Shown: positions 22,781 to 31,406 of the stretch, piece after piece
Numbering within the stretch: position 1 is the first letter of the stretch
Layout of the letters: every line of letters starts with the position of its first letter
Source: Gemmatimonadota bacterium
GTDB taxonomy: Bacteria; ARS69
NCBI GenBank assembly: GCA_030747075.1
Contig: JASLLL010000003.1
Coordinates: forward strand, 99,554 to 163,553
DNA: 64,000 bases
Reading direction: 5' to 3'
The notes under the pieces: model-generated
Database searches by the model: none
What the model saw: only the letters and a program-made list of their open reading frames with translations
What the model was told of the DNA's origin: nothing
Position numbers and translations under genes: made by a program

Positions 22781-24105
22781 TCCCCCTCTTCCTCGCTTTC
22801 ATCGGGTGGCGAGGGGGGCAGAGGAGATTCCGCAGGGGCTTCGGTCGGTTCGAGCGGGTTCCCGGCAGGCGACTCTCCCGGCGCATCGGTGCCCAGCGTC
22901 TCCTGCTCTTCGTCGGATTCACGAGCGACCCGGGGGCCGTCTCCCTCTTCCCAGAGAGCATCTTCCGGAGCCTGCGTCGCAAAGTGAAACACGAACCCCT
23001 TCGCCCGACTCGCGAAGCGAAGGGAGGCGGACTTATCCGCGATCTCACCGCGCTCCGTGTCGCTTCGGAGCGTGTCTCCGTCGGAATCGACAAAGGCCTC
23101 GACGCGATACTCATGTCCGGTGGGAGCTTCCACGGAGAATGACCCGCCGTTCGGGAACACACCCACCACGCTCGGTTCCACGAGAAGGGAATCGGCCTCC
23201 GGCGCAGGCGGCAGGAGGCGAACCACGGCCACTTCGCCTGAGTCCACGGAGACCTTTCCGGCCACCGTACCCAGCGAATCGAGCGACCCCACGAGGAAGT
23301 CGTCCAATGCGCGCGCGCTCTCCCCTTCGGCGAAGAGAAGCGCCATTTCCGCCCAGCTCTCACGAGAATCGGGTCGACCATTCCCGTCTCGATCCAGCGT
23401 CGCGACGATCCGGTACGCAACGCCTGGGTTGAGTCCGGTGAGTCGGAACTCCTCCCCGGCGGTGGCCAGAGTCACCGCGACCGGGAATGTCGTCAGAGGA
23501 TCCGGCGGTACCGGACCTGTGCTGTCTGCGGGGGAATCGTCGGATTCGTTTGCATCGTCCTCCACTGTGCGGACAGCAAGCCGATCCGGTGGAGGGAAGG
23601 CCGCGAGCGTGAGTTGACTGTCGGCGGAATCCTCCCGGCCAACCCATACGACTCCGGTGACCGAAGCCGAGTCGGCGGTCTCCTGGCAGGTGAACCGGGA
23701 GACGAAGGGCGTTCCCATGCGATTGCCGCGCGTGTCGCGTGCGGTGCCCGCAAGCACGACGACGGTAGGCCGGTCCGATCGCCAGCCCTTCAGTGGCAAC
23801 AGCACGAGTGAAGTGTCCGTCCACGCGGACTCTTCGAACTCCACCGGCGGGTAGATGGTCAGGGCATTCAGGACGCTTCGGTGGTTCGTGCGTTCAGAAA
23901 AGTTCAACACCAGCGGAGACTCCATGTCCACGGAGGACGAGTCCGGCGCGGGAATCATCGAAGACACGGCAGGCGGGTCTCGATCCGCCGGACCTCCGGA
24001 GGGCGGAGCCACCTTCGCGCACCCGAGGAGGGCCACAGCCAGGGTCAGCGCGAGAGCACCGGTCCTCCAGGCTGAAGCGCAAACGACATCGATGCGTGTC
24101 ATCAT
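22777..24105 (-). CDS. Lipoprotein with bacterial Ig-like (Big_5-type) domain
   Basis: About 442 residues. The signal ends in a lipobox (AVALLGC). The next domain starts with DPPAVSSMIPAPDSSSVDMESPLVLNFSE, the usual opening of Ig-like Big_5 domains. Further beta-rich segments contain TLDRDGNGRPDSRE and FVDSDGDTLRSDTE, which look like calcium-binding DxDxDG loops. The C-terminal 80 residues are low-complexity, rich in Pro, Glu and Ser. It is probably a surface or periplasmic anchor protein. It sits between hslU and dapF with 4-base overlaps on both sides, an odd place for such a protein. No known function. Confidence 0.7.
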   Translation of the reverse strand: MMTRIDVVCASAWRTGALALTLAVALLGCAKVAPPSGGPADRDPPAVSSMIPAPDSSSVDMESPLVLNFSERTNHRSVLNALTIYPPVEFEESAWTDTSLVLLPLKGWRSDRPTVVVLAGTARDTRGNRMGTPFVSRFTCQETADSASVTGVVWVGREDSADSQLTLAAFPPPDRLAVRTVEDDANESDDSPADSTGPVPPDPLTTFPVAVTLATAGEEFRLTGLNPGVAYRIVATLDRDGNGRPDSRESWAEMALLFAEGESARALDDFLVGSLDSLGTVAGKVSVDSGEVAVVRLLPPAPEADSLLVEPSVVGVFPNGGSFSVEAPTGHEYRVEAFVDSDGDTLRSDTERGEIADKSASLRFASRAKGFVFHFATQAPEDALWEEGDGPRVARESDEEQETLGTDAPGESPAGNPLEPTEAPAESPLPPSPPDESEEEGE

Positions 24106-25502
24106 AGGATGTACTTGCGCACGTTCTCATCTTCCACGGCCTCCGCGAGACGGTGGCGGACCATCTCCACATCCACCCGAATGCCCTTCCCCGAGAAGCG
24201 GTCGGGGATTTCGAAGAGGAACGACTCCAGGAGCGTTGCGAGAACCGTCTGCAGCCTGCGGGCGCCGATGTTCTCCGACGACTCGTTGACCCGGCAGGCC
24301 AGATGCGCAATCTCGCGGATGGCTTCGTCGGTGAAGTCCAGCTCCACTCCTTCCGTCTCAAGAAGAGAATGATACTGCTTCACCAACGCGCTCTCCGGTT
24401 CCACGAGAATGCGCACGAAGTCCTCTGCGTTCAGTGAAGTCAGCTCCACACGGATGGGAAAGCGCCCCTGGAGTTCGGGAATCAGGTCGGCCGGGCTGGT
24501 TCCGTGAAACGCCCCGGCGGCGATGAACAGCACATGGTCCGTGCGCACGACGCCGTGCTTGGTCCGGACAGTGCTTCCCTCGACGATCGGGAGGAGATCG
24601 CGCTGGACTCCGGAGCGAGAGACATCCGGCCCCTCTTTCCCCTGTCCACCGACGATCTTGTCGATCTCGTCAATGAAGACAATGCCGGAGGACTCGGCGC
24701 GCTCCCGAGCCTCGGTCACGATTCGCTCCTGATCCAGGAGGCCGTCCAGTTCCTCCTCCTGAAGAAGTCGGCGAGCTTCCGCTACCGTCACCTTCCGCCG
24801 ACGGGGTGCGCGGCTCCCCCCCATCATCTCCTGGAGGTCGATCCCGATCTGCTCCACTCCCTGCTGCGTGAAGAGATCCATCGTGCCGGGGCGTCCAGAG
24901 GCGACCTCAATCTCGACTTCGCGATCGTCAAGATCCCCTTCACGGAGGCGAACACGCAGCTTGTCTCGTGCCGCCTCTCGCCGGGACGCTTCCGCGGAGT
25001 GCGCCGCCCCATCCGGGGCCTCCGCTCCCGTCGAGGGCGCGTGGGGTGGAGGAGGCGGATAGAGAATGTCCAGGAGCTTCTCGGTGGCAAGATCCAGTGC
25101 GCGGGACTCATGAACGGCCCGGGCCTCCGTGCGCACCAGATCGATGGAGAGTTCCATCAGGTCTCGAATCATGGATTCCACATCACGCCCGACATAGCCG
25201 ACTTCCGTGAACTTGGAAGCCTCCACCTTCACGAAAGGCGCGGCAGCCAGTCTCGCCAGCCGCCGCGCGATCTCCGTCTTCCCCACACCCGTGGGTCCGA
25301 TCAGGATGATGTTTGACGGCATGATCTCCGCACGCATGGGCTCTTCGACCTGCTGACGCCGCCATCGATTCCGCAGCGCAATGGCGACCGCGCGTTTGGC
25401 GGCCGCCTGCCCGACGATGAAACGATCCAGTTCCGCGACCGTTTCCGCGGGTGTGAGGGCGGGGGGACTCAGGGAAGGCGCGATCCCGGGCGGTTCGGTC
25501 AC
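24102..25502 (-). CDS. hslU: ATP-dependent protease ATPase subunit HslU
   Basis: About 466 residues. HslU is the AAA+ unfoldase that feeds substrates to HslV in the cytoplasm. Walker A is GPTGVGKT with the following EVGYVGRDVES motif; Walker B is IVFIDEIDKI. The I-domain is in the middle and the C-terminal RKYIL ending inserts into HslV. GTG 25502 is used: it overlaps the hslV stop as GTGA and gives the usual length; the longer frame to 25607 lies within hslV. Confidence 0.96.
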   Translation of the reverse strand: MTEPPGIAPSLSPPALTPAETVAELDRFIVGQAAAKRAVAIALRNRWRRQQVEEPMRAEIMPSNIILIGPTGVGKTEIARRLARLAAAPFVKVEASKFTEVGYVGRDVESMIRDLMELSIDLVRTEARAVHESRALDLATEKLLDILYPPPPPHAPSTGAEAPDGAAHSAEASRREAARDKLRVRLREGDLDDREVEIEVASGRPGTMDLFTQQGVEQIGIDLQEMMGGSRAPRRRKVTVAEARRLLQEEELDGLLDQERIVTEARERAESSGIVFIDEIDKIVGGQGKEGPDVSRSGVQRDLLPIVEGSTVRTKHGVVRTDHVLFIAAGAFHGTSPADLIPELQGRFPIRVELTSLNAEDFVRILVEPESALVKQYHSLLETEGVELDFTDEAIREIAHLACRVNESSENIGARRLQTVLATLLESFLFEIPDRFSGKGIRVDVEMVRHRLAEAVEDENVRKYIL

Positions 25503-26038
25503 AGTTCCACCACCTCGATCTGATCGTTTGTGTAGATACAGATTCCCGCCGCAATGTGGAGCGAATCGCGGGCGATATCGGCCGCGTCGGTCTTTCCCGC
25601 GTCGCAATAGGCTCGTGCGGCGGCCAGCGCATAGGAACCACCGGAACCAACCGCCACCAGCCCGTCATCCGGCTCGATCACATCTCCACTGCCGGAGAGA
25701 ATCAGTGAGTGCTCCCGGTCCATGACCGCCAGAAGTGCCTCCAGCTTTCGGAGTATGCGATCGCTGCGCCACTCCTGCGCAAGTTCTACCGCGGCGCGGT
25801 GCACGCGCCCATTGAACTCGGAGAGACGCTTCTCGAACTTGGAGAAGAGGGCGAAGGCATCCGCAGCGCTTCCAGAAAAACCGCACAGGACATCCCAGTC
25901 CTCCAGGCGTCGGACCTTGACGGCGCCACGCTTGACGACAGTATGTCCGAGAGTCACCTGACCATCTCCGGCCAGCGCCACTCCGCTCTTGGTTCGGACG
26001 CCGAGTATCGTCGTGCCGTGATACGCCTCGGTCATCAT
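25499..26038 (-). CDS. hslV: ATP-dependent protease subunit HslV
   Basis: About 179 residues. It is the proteasome-like peptidase of the HslUV complex. The mature N-terminus would be Thr9 (HG/TTILGVRTKSGVALAGDGQVTLG), the catalytic nucleophile exposed by removal of MMTEAYHG. SGSAADAFALF and GSGGSYALAAARA are conserved. Its start overlaps the xer stop by 4 bases. The secA-trmFO-xer-hslV-hslU order recalls the trmFO-xerC-hslVU synteny of other phyla. Confidence 0.96.
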   Translation of the reverse strand: MMTEAYHGTTILGVRTKSGVALAGDGQVTLGHTVVKRGAVKVRRLEDWDVLCGFSGSAADAFALFSKFEKRLSEFNGRVHRAAVELAQEWRSDRILRKLEALLAVMDREHSLILSGSGDVIEPDDGLVAVGSGGSYALAAARAYCDAGKTDAADIARDSLHIAAGICIYTNDQIEVVEL

Positions 26039-26985
26039 GCTTCCTCCTCATCCGGTTCTCCGGCGCGCGGGTGAGCGCCGTCGTACGCCTCCTGAAGGCG
26101 GCGGCGAGTCACATGGGTATAGACCGCCGTCGTCGAGAGCCGAGCGTGTCCCAGTAGTTCCTGCACCGTGCGCAGATCCGCACCGTGGTCGAGAAGGTGC
26201 GTGGCAAAGCTGTGCCGCAGTGCGTGCGGAGAAGCGGTGCCACGCTCTCCGCGCGAAGGAACATACCGGCGAACGATGCGGTGCAGCGATCTCACTGTCA
26301 ACCGCCCACCCTTCCCATTGGTAAACACAGCGCGCGTCGCATGCTGACTGAGTCCGGTTCGGATGCCGCGTGTCCGGAGCCAGACGATCAAGGCGTCCAG
26401 CGAAGCTGCGGTCAACGGAACGATCCGCTCCACATCGCCTTTGCCGGTCACACACAGCGTGCGCGAATGCGTATCGATGTCGCCCACGCTCAGCGCAGCC
26501 GCTTCCGCCACACGCAGGCCGCTGCCGTAGAGGGTCTCCAGGAGTGCGCGATCGCGGGGAGGGATCGGAACGGCACGCTGGTCGTCGAGGAGTTCCTCGA
26601 GTTCCGCTTCCGGGATGGCCCGGGGCAATCTTCGACGGCGTGCTTTCTCGCGCACATCGAGATCCGGTTCCGTGGTAATCGTCCCCTGCAGGCGTGCAAA
26701 GTGAAAGAAGCGCCGAAGCCCGGCTGCCACGCGCGCGAGCGTTCTTCGACCCACGCCCGCATCCCGCAGGCGCGCGAGATGAGCCGAGACAAGAGTCGGG
26801 GGAACAGTGTCCGGGAGAGCGTCGGTGCCCGATGCGGACCGGACGAATCGAAGGAATCGTTCCGCATCGCGCAAGTACAGCCGGACGGTGCCGGGTGCCA
26901 GTCCGCGGTCGTAGCGCAGGTAACGCTCAAAAGACTGGAGGAGCGCCATCGTTTCAGGAAGAAGGGGCGGCTTCTCTTCAGACAT
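26035..26985 (-). CDS. Tyrosine recombinase XerC/XerD
   Basis: About 316 residues: a SAM-like N-terminal core-binding domain and a catalytic domain. All active-site residues are visible: Arg158 (GSGLRVAEA), Lys182 (TGKGDVER), His254 and Arg257 (HALRHSF), His280 (LLGHARL) and the nucleophile Tyr289 (TAVYTHV). Xer proteins resolve chromosome dimers at dif. The position beside hslV and trmFO matches the housekeeping XerC locus rather than a mobile element. ATG 26985 overlaps the trmFO stop by one base with GGAGGG upstream. XerC and XerD cannot be told apart from one copy. Confidence 0.93.
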   Translation of the reverse strand: MSEEKPPLLPETMALLQSFERYLRYDRGLAPGTVRLYLRDAERFLRFVRSASGTDALPDTVPPTLVSAHLARLRDAGVGRRTLARVAAGLRRFFHFARLQGTITTEPDLDVREKARRRRLPRAIPEAELEELLDDQRAVPIPPRDRALLETLYGSGLRVAEAAALSVGDIDTHSRTLCVTGKGDVERIVPLTAASLDALIVWLRTRGIRTGLSQHATRAVFTNGKGGRLTVRSLHRIVRRYVPSRGERGTASPHALRHSFATHLLDHGADLRTVQELLGHARLSTTAVYTHVTRRRLQEAYDGAHPRAGEPDEEEA

Positions 26986-28367
26986 CACATTCCCTCCGCG
27001 CGTGTCCGGCAGGAGTGTGGAGCGACCTTGTCGCATCTGTCCAGCCAGGCGTCCAGTGAGGCGAGCGCTCTCTCCCCCACTTTGGCGCCTCGATCGCGCC
27101 TGCGCACCGTAGAATCTTCCAGCGGGGGGAAGAGCCCCAGATTCGCATTGGTGGGCCGATAGGCCGGACCGTCATAGGAGGTGGCGAATCGGAGAATGGA
27201 CCCCAGCGCGGTCTCCGCCGGAAGGGGTTCGCGCATGAAACCGGTCAGGGCGTCAGCGGCGAACATCCCCGCGAGAAGCCCCGTCGCGATCGCTTCCACA
27301 TAACCTTCCAGACCGGTGAGTTGCCCCGCGAGGAATACGGACGGATTGGATCGGAAGCGAAGGCGGTTGTCCAGAATCCGTGGGGAGTCCAGGTAGGTGT
27401 TTCGGTGAACTCTTCCCAATCGCAGGAACTCGGCATGCTCCAGTCCGGGGATCATCCGAAGGATGCGCCGCTGATCTCCATGGCGCATGCGATTCTGGAA
27501 GCCGACCAGGTTGTAGGCGGTTCCCTCGCGATTCTCCGGACGAAGCTGGACCACGGCGTACGGCCACCTTCCCGTACTCGGATCGGTCAGTCCCACTGCC
27601 CGCATCGGGCCGAACCGCAGCGTGGCGAGTCCGCGGCGGGCGAGGTCATCCACCGGCATGCAGTTCTCAAAGAAACCGGAAGACTCAAAATCGTGAAGCG
27701 GCACCGCGTCCGCCGCCAGCAGCGCTTCGACAAAGGCCTCGTACTCTTCGCGGGTGAAGGGGCAGTTGAGATAGTGTCCGGAACCCTGATCCCGGCGGTT
27801 GGCCTGGAAAACCCTGCTCTGATCCAGCGAAGAGGCCTGCACGATGGGAGCGGTGGCATCGTGAAAGTGCAGGTGATCGGATCCCGCGAGGCGCATGACC
27901 GCGTCCGCGAAGGGCCCGGTCGTCAGCGGCCCGGTCGCCACGATGACGGCTTCGGCCTCCGGCAGCTCCACGACTTCTTCTCTGACTGTACGAATGCGGG
28001 CCTCGCCCTCCACGGCCCGGGTGACCGTCTCCGCAAACGCGGTCCGATCCACGGCGAGCGCTGTTCCGGCCTCGACCCGGGACTCCTCGGCGCACGGAAG
28101 CAAGGCGGAGTTCAGCCTGCGCATCTCTTCCTTGAGAATCCCACTGGGACGCGTCAGCAACGCCGACTTGAAGGAGTTGGAGCAGACGACTTCCGCAAAC
28201 AGGCCGGTCGTATGAACTTCGGTTGCGCGGAGGGGGCGCATTTCCCGCAACTCCACCCGGTGCCCACGGCGAGCGACGGTGAGCGCCGCCTCGGAACCCG
28301 CCAGGCCTCCCCCGATCACGATTACCCGAGGGGGTCTCCCGGACTCCGAACGATCACGCGCTCCCAC
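26985..28367 (-). CDS. trmFO: Methylenetetrahydrofolate--tRNA-(uracil-5-)-methyltransferase TrmFO
   Basis: About 460 residues. TrmFO uses FAD and methylenetetrahydrofolate to make ribothymidine-54 in the T-loop of tRNA. The N-terminal VIVIGGGLAGSEAA dinucleotide-binding motif is clear. Also seen are CSNSFKS, CPFTREEYEAF and the late YRPTNANLGL stretch typical of the family. The frame is open through the end of secA; GTG 28367 is taken because it yields a normal N-terminus and a 14-base overlap with secA. No strong Shine-Dalgarno is visible there, so the exact start is less sure. Confidence 0.93.
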   Translation of the reverse strand: MGARDRSESGRPPRVIVIGGGLAGSEAALTVARRGHRVELREMRPLRATEVHTTGLFAEVVCSNSFKSALLTRPSGILKEEMRRLNSALLPCAEESRVEAGTALAVDRTAFAETVTRAVEGEARIRTVREEVVELPEAEAVIVATGPLTTGPFADAVMRLAGSDHLHFHDATAPIVQASSLDQSRVFQANRRDQGSGHYLNCPFTREEYEAFVEALLAADAVPLHDFESSGFFENCMPVDDLARRGLATLRFGPMRAVGLTDPSTGRWPYAVVQLRPENREGTAYNLVGFQNRMRHGDQRRILRMIPGLEHAEFLRLGRVHRNTYLDSPRILDNRLRFRSNPSVFLAGQLTGLEGYVEAIATGLLAGMFAADALTGFMREPLPAETALGSILRFATSYDGPAYRPTNANLGLFPPLEDSTVRRRDRGAKVGERALASLDAWLDRCDKVAPHSCRTRAEGM

Positions 28368-31272
28368 AGCACTTCTTGTACTTCTTGCCGCTTCCACACG
28401 GGCAGGCGGTGTTCCGGCCGACCTTGGTCGCCGTCGCCGCTCGATGGCCGGTCGGCGGCGGAGGGGGTGCCTGCGCGCGCTGCCTGGACGGTCCGGGCGC
28501 ACCCGCGCCCACGCGAGCGGGCGCCTCATGGCGGAGGACGCCCGTTGGTGGCGGAGGGGGTTCTTCCAGACGAATCTCCGTGCGCATGATGCGCTCGGCA
28601 ATCGAGAGGTCGATGCGATCGATCAGGTCCGCGAAGAGAGAGAAGGCCTCTTTCTTGTACTCCAGAAGGGGGTCCTTCTGACCGTACGCTCGCAGTCCGA
28701 TTCCTTCCCGGAGTCGATCCAGAGAGTAGAGATGGTCCTTCCAGTGATCGTCGAGCGTGCGAAGCGTGACATACCGCTCAAACTGCCGAAACAGCTCCGG
28801 CCCGAAACGGCTCTCGCGTTCCGCGAAATACGCCAGGCTCTTCTCTACAGCGGTCTCCTTCAAGCTCTCGGGGGCCGCGCCGTCCTCAAGAGCCTTCGCG
28901 AAGTCCAGGTCGATCCCCAGTCGGTGGCCCAACTGATGACGGAGGCCCGTCCAGTCCCACTCCTCGTGGGACTCCAGGCCGGAGGAGGCTGTCGCGTCTT
29001 CCACGGTGGCGGCCGCAATGTCGGCGACCAGGTTGCGACACTCTTCCGCCAGATCCGTACCACTCAGACTCATGGCGCGACGGTCATAGATGACTTCGCG
29101 CTGCTTGTTCATCACATTGTCGTATTCAAGGAGGTGCTTTCGCGTTCCGAAGTTCTGTTCCTCAACCCGGCGTTGCGCTTTCTCAATGGCGCGGGTGACG
29201 AACTTGTGCTCGATGACTTCCCCTTCCTCGAGGCCGAGCTTGTCCATGATCCCCGCGATACGGTCTGAGCTGAAGAGGCGCATGAGATCGTCCTCCAGCG
29301 AAAGATGGAATCGAGAGGACCCCGGGTCTCCCTGACGGCCAGCCCGCCCGCGAAGCTGCCGATCAATCCTCCGCGCTTCATGGCGTTCCGTGCCGATGAT
29401 GTGGAGACCACCGAGATCGGCGATGCCCTGCCCGAGTTTGATGTCCGTCCCTCGCCCGGCCATGTTCGTGGCAATGGTGACCGCGCCGTTGAGCCCGGCG
29501 TTCGCCACGATTTCCGCCTCCTTCTCGTGGTGCTTCGCATTCAGCACAGCGTGCGGGATGCGCTTCTGGCGGAGAAAGCGGGAGATCAGCTCCGAGGTCT
29601 CGACGGAAACCGTACCGACCAGCACCGGCTGCCCCGCCTTGTGACACTCCTCAATCTCGTCCACGATCGCGGCAAACTTCTCTCGCTTGGTGCGGAGGAT
29701 CAGATCCTCGTGATCCACTCTTACGATGGGGCGATTGGTCGGGATCACCACGACATCCAGATCGTAGATCTCCACGAACTCCGACTCTTCGGTCTCTGCG
29801 GTTCCGGTCATTCCTGCGAGGCGATCGTACATGCGGAAGTAGTTCTGCAGCGTAATCGTGGCAAGCGTCTGATTGTCACGCTCAATGTGGACGCCTTCCT
29901 TGGCCTCCAGAGCCTGATGCAATCCGTCCGAGAAACGGCGACCCGGCATCATCCTGCCCGTGAACTCATCCACGATGACGACCTTGCCGTCCTGCACGAC
30001 ATAGTTCACATCCTTCTCGTAAAGCGAGTAGGCGCGAAGCAGCTGGCTCAGGTTCTGGATCTTCTCGGCACGGCCGTCGTAGTCCGCATGGATGGCGTCT
30101 CTTCTGGACTGGATCGCCTCGGCGTCCATCTCCGAATCCGTGTCCAGAAGGCTCAACTGTTCCGCAAGATCCGGAAGGACAAAAGTCTCCGGGCTCTTCG
30201 GGGAAATCAACTGGCGGCCCTTGTCGGTCAGGTCGCAGTTGTGACGACGCTCGTCGATGGTGTAGAAGAGTTCCTCGTCCAGTTCGTGGAGCGTCTTGTC
30301 TCGCATGAAGTCGGTCTCAACTCTGTCGATCAGACGCTTGACTCCTGTTTCCGCCAGGAGCTTCATGAATCGACGATTGCGCGGCGCTCCCCGGCGGACC
30401 TTGAGAAGCATTCGCCCCGCGTCATAGCGTGCGTCTTCATCGTCTGACTCCAGATTCGTCCCCGCATCCCCCAGCAACTCGGAGACGAGCGCACGCTGGC
30501 TGGAGAAGAGCTTCCGCACCAGGACCTTCATCTCGTCGAATCGATGAGTGTCGCCCTCCACCAGACCCGAGATGATCAGCGGCGTTCGCGCTTCATCGAC
30601 CAGTACGGAATCCACCTCATCCACGATGGCGAAGGCGTGGCCCCGCTGGACGCGGTCCTCCGCTCGGACGGCCATGTTGTCGCGCAGATAGTCGAAGCCA
30701 AACTCGTTGTTCGTGCCGTAGGTGACATCCGCTTCATAGGCACCCCTTCGTTCCGCCGGGCTCTGGCCGTGCTGGATGACGCCGACAGAGAGGCCGAGGA
30801 AGCGAAACACCCCGCCCATCCACTGGCTGTCCCGGACGGCGAGGTAGTCGTTGACGGTGACGAGATGCGCGCCTTTGCCTTCCAGCGCGTTCAGATAGAG
30901 CGGGAAGATGGCGACAAGGGTCTTCCCTTCCCCGGTCGCCATCTCCGCGATTCGCCCGTCGTTGAGAACCATGGCCCCGACGAGCTGCACATCGTAGGGG
31001 ATCATGTTCCATTCCACGGAAGTGCCCGCCACATCCCACGACTTCCCCACCAGGCGGGAACAGGCTTCCTTGACCACGGCAAATGCGTCGGGGAGGATGT
31101 CCTGCACGCTCTCCCCATTCTGAAGACGGGAACGCAGCGCGGGAGTTTCGGCCTGAAGCTCATCATCGGACAGACCAGCCAGACGCTCACCGGCGGCCAG
31201 AACGGCCTGGAGCTTGGGTTGATAGGGCTTCAGCTGGCGATCCTGTTGGGTCCCAAAGACGGCAGCGATCAT
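28354..31272 (-). CDS. secA: Preprotein translocase ATPase SecA
   Basis: About 972 residues. SecA pushes preproteins through SecYEG. Walker A is MATGEGKT at 111-118, and IVDEVDSVLVDEAR follows. The second nucleotide domain has TNMAGRGTDIKL and QLRGRAGRQGDPGSSRF. The C-terminus has a Pro-rich linker (EEPPPPPTG and APPPPPTGH) ending in the SEC-C zinc motif CPCGSGKKYKKCC. It is the first gene of a seven-gene overlapping run to dapF, transcribed from the promoter at 31377-31406. Confidence 0.98.
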   Translation of the reverse strand: MIAAVFGTQQDRQLKPYQPKLQAVLAAGERLAGLSDDELQAETPALRSRLQNGESVQDILPDAFAVVKEACSRLVGKSWDVAGTSVEWNMIPYDVQLVGAMVLNDGRIAEMATGEGKTLVAIFPLYLNALEGKGAHLVTVNDYLAVRDSQWMGGVFRFLGLSVGVIQHGQSPAERRGAYEADVTYGTNNEFGFDYLRDNMAVRAEDRVQRGHAFAIVDEVDSVLVDEARTPLIISGLVEGDTHRFDEMKVLVRKLFSSQRALVSELLGDAGTNLESDDEDARYDAGRMLLKVRRGAPRNRRFMKLLAETGVKRLIDRVETDFMRDKTLHELDEELFYTIDERRHNCDLTDKGRQLISPKSPETFVLPDLAEQLSLLDTDSEMDAEAIQSRRDAIHADYDGRAEKIQNLSQLLRAYSLYEKDVNYVVQDGKVVIVDEFTGRMMPGRRFSDGLHQALEAKEGVHIERDNQTLATITLQNYFRMYDRLAGMTGTAETEESEFVEIYDLDVVVIPTNRPIVRVDHEDLILRTKREKFAAIVDEIEECHKAGQPVLVGTVSVETSELISRFLRQKRIPHAVLNAKHHEKEAEIVANAGLNGAVTIATNMAGRGTDIKLGQGIADLGGLHIIGTERHEARRIDRQLRGRAGRQGDPGSSRFHLSLEDDLMRLFSSDRIAGIMDKLGLEEGEVIEHKFVTRAIEKAQRRVEEQNFGTRKHLLEYDNVMNKQREVIYDRRAMSLSGTDLAEECRNLVADIAAATVEDATASSGLESHEEWDWTGLRHQLGHRLGIDLDFAKALEDGAAPESLKETAVEKSLAYFAERESRFGPELFRQFERYVTLRTLDDHWKDHLYSLDRLREGIGLRAYGQKDPLLEYKKEAFSLFADLIDRIDLSIAERIMRTEIRLEEPPPPPTGVLRHEAPARVGAGAPGPSRQRAQAPPPPPTGHRAATATKVGRNTACPCGSGKKYKKCCGSA

Positions 31273-31376
31273 GCGATTCAGGAAGGAAATGTCGGAACTC
31301 CCGAGAACGACACCAGTTCTCCATGTGAAGGGTGATTCAACCTGTGGTCACAATGCCCTCGCCGCCGCGACGAGCG

Positions 31377-31406
31377 AGGGTAGCGAAGGGGTTCCCGTGG
31401 TGTCAA
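31377..31406 (-). promoter_or_regulatory. Sigma-70 promoter of the secA operon
   Basis: On the minus strand TTGACA (31401-31406) and TACCCT (31377-31382) are 18 bases apart, about 100 bases before the secA ATG. The -35 box overlaps the stop codon of the upstream propeller gene. Confidence 0.6.

Noticed and set aside
25503-25607. Longer HslU N-terminus
   Set aside because: It lies inside hslV, encodes low-complexity Arg/Gly and would exceed the family length; the GTGA overlap at 25499-25502 is a normal start.
26035-26985. Tyrosine recombinase as sign of an integrated element
   Set aside because: It is embedded by overlap among hslV, hslU and trmFO, the housekeeping Xer position, and no attachment repeats or cargo genes are visible.
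28368-28601. Upstream extension of TrmFO
   Set aside because: The extra 78 residues are antisense-like Arg/Pro-rich translation of the secA 3' end.
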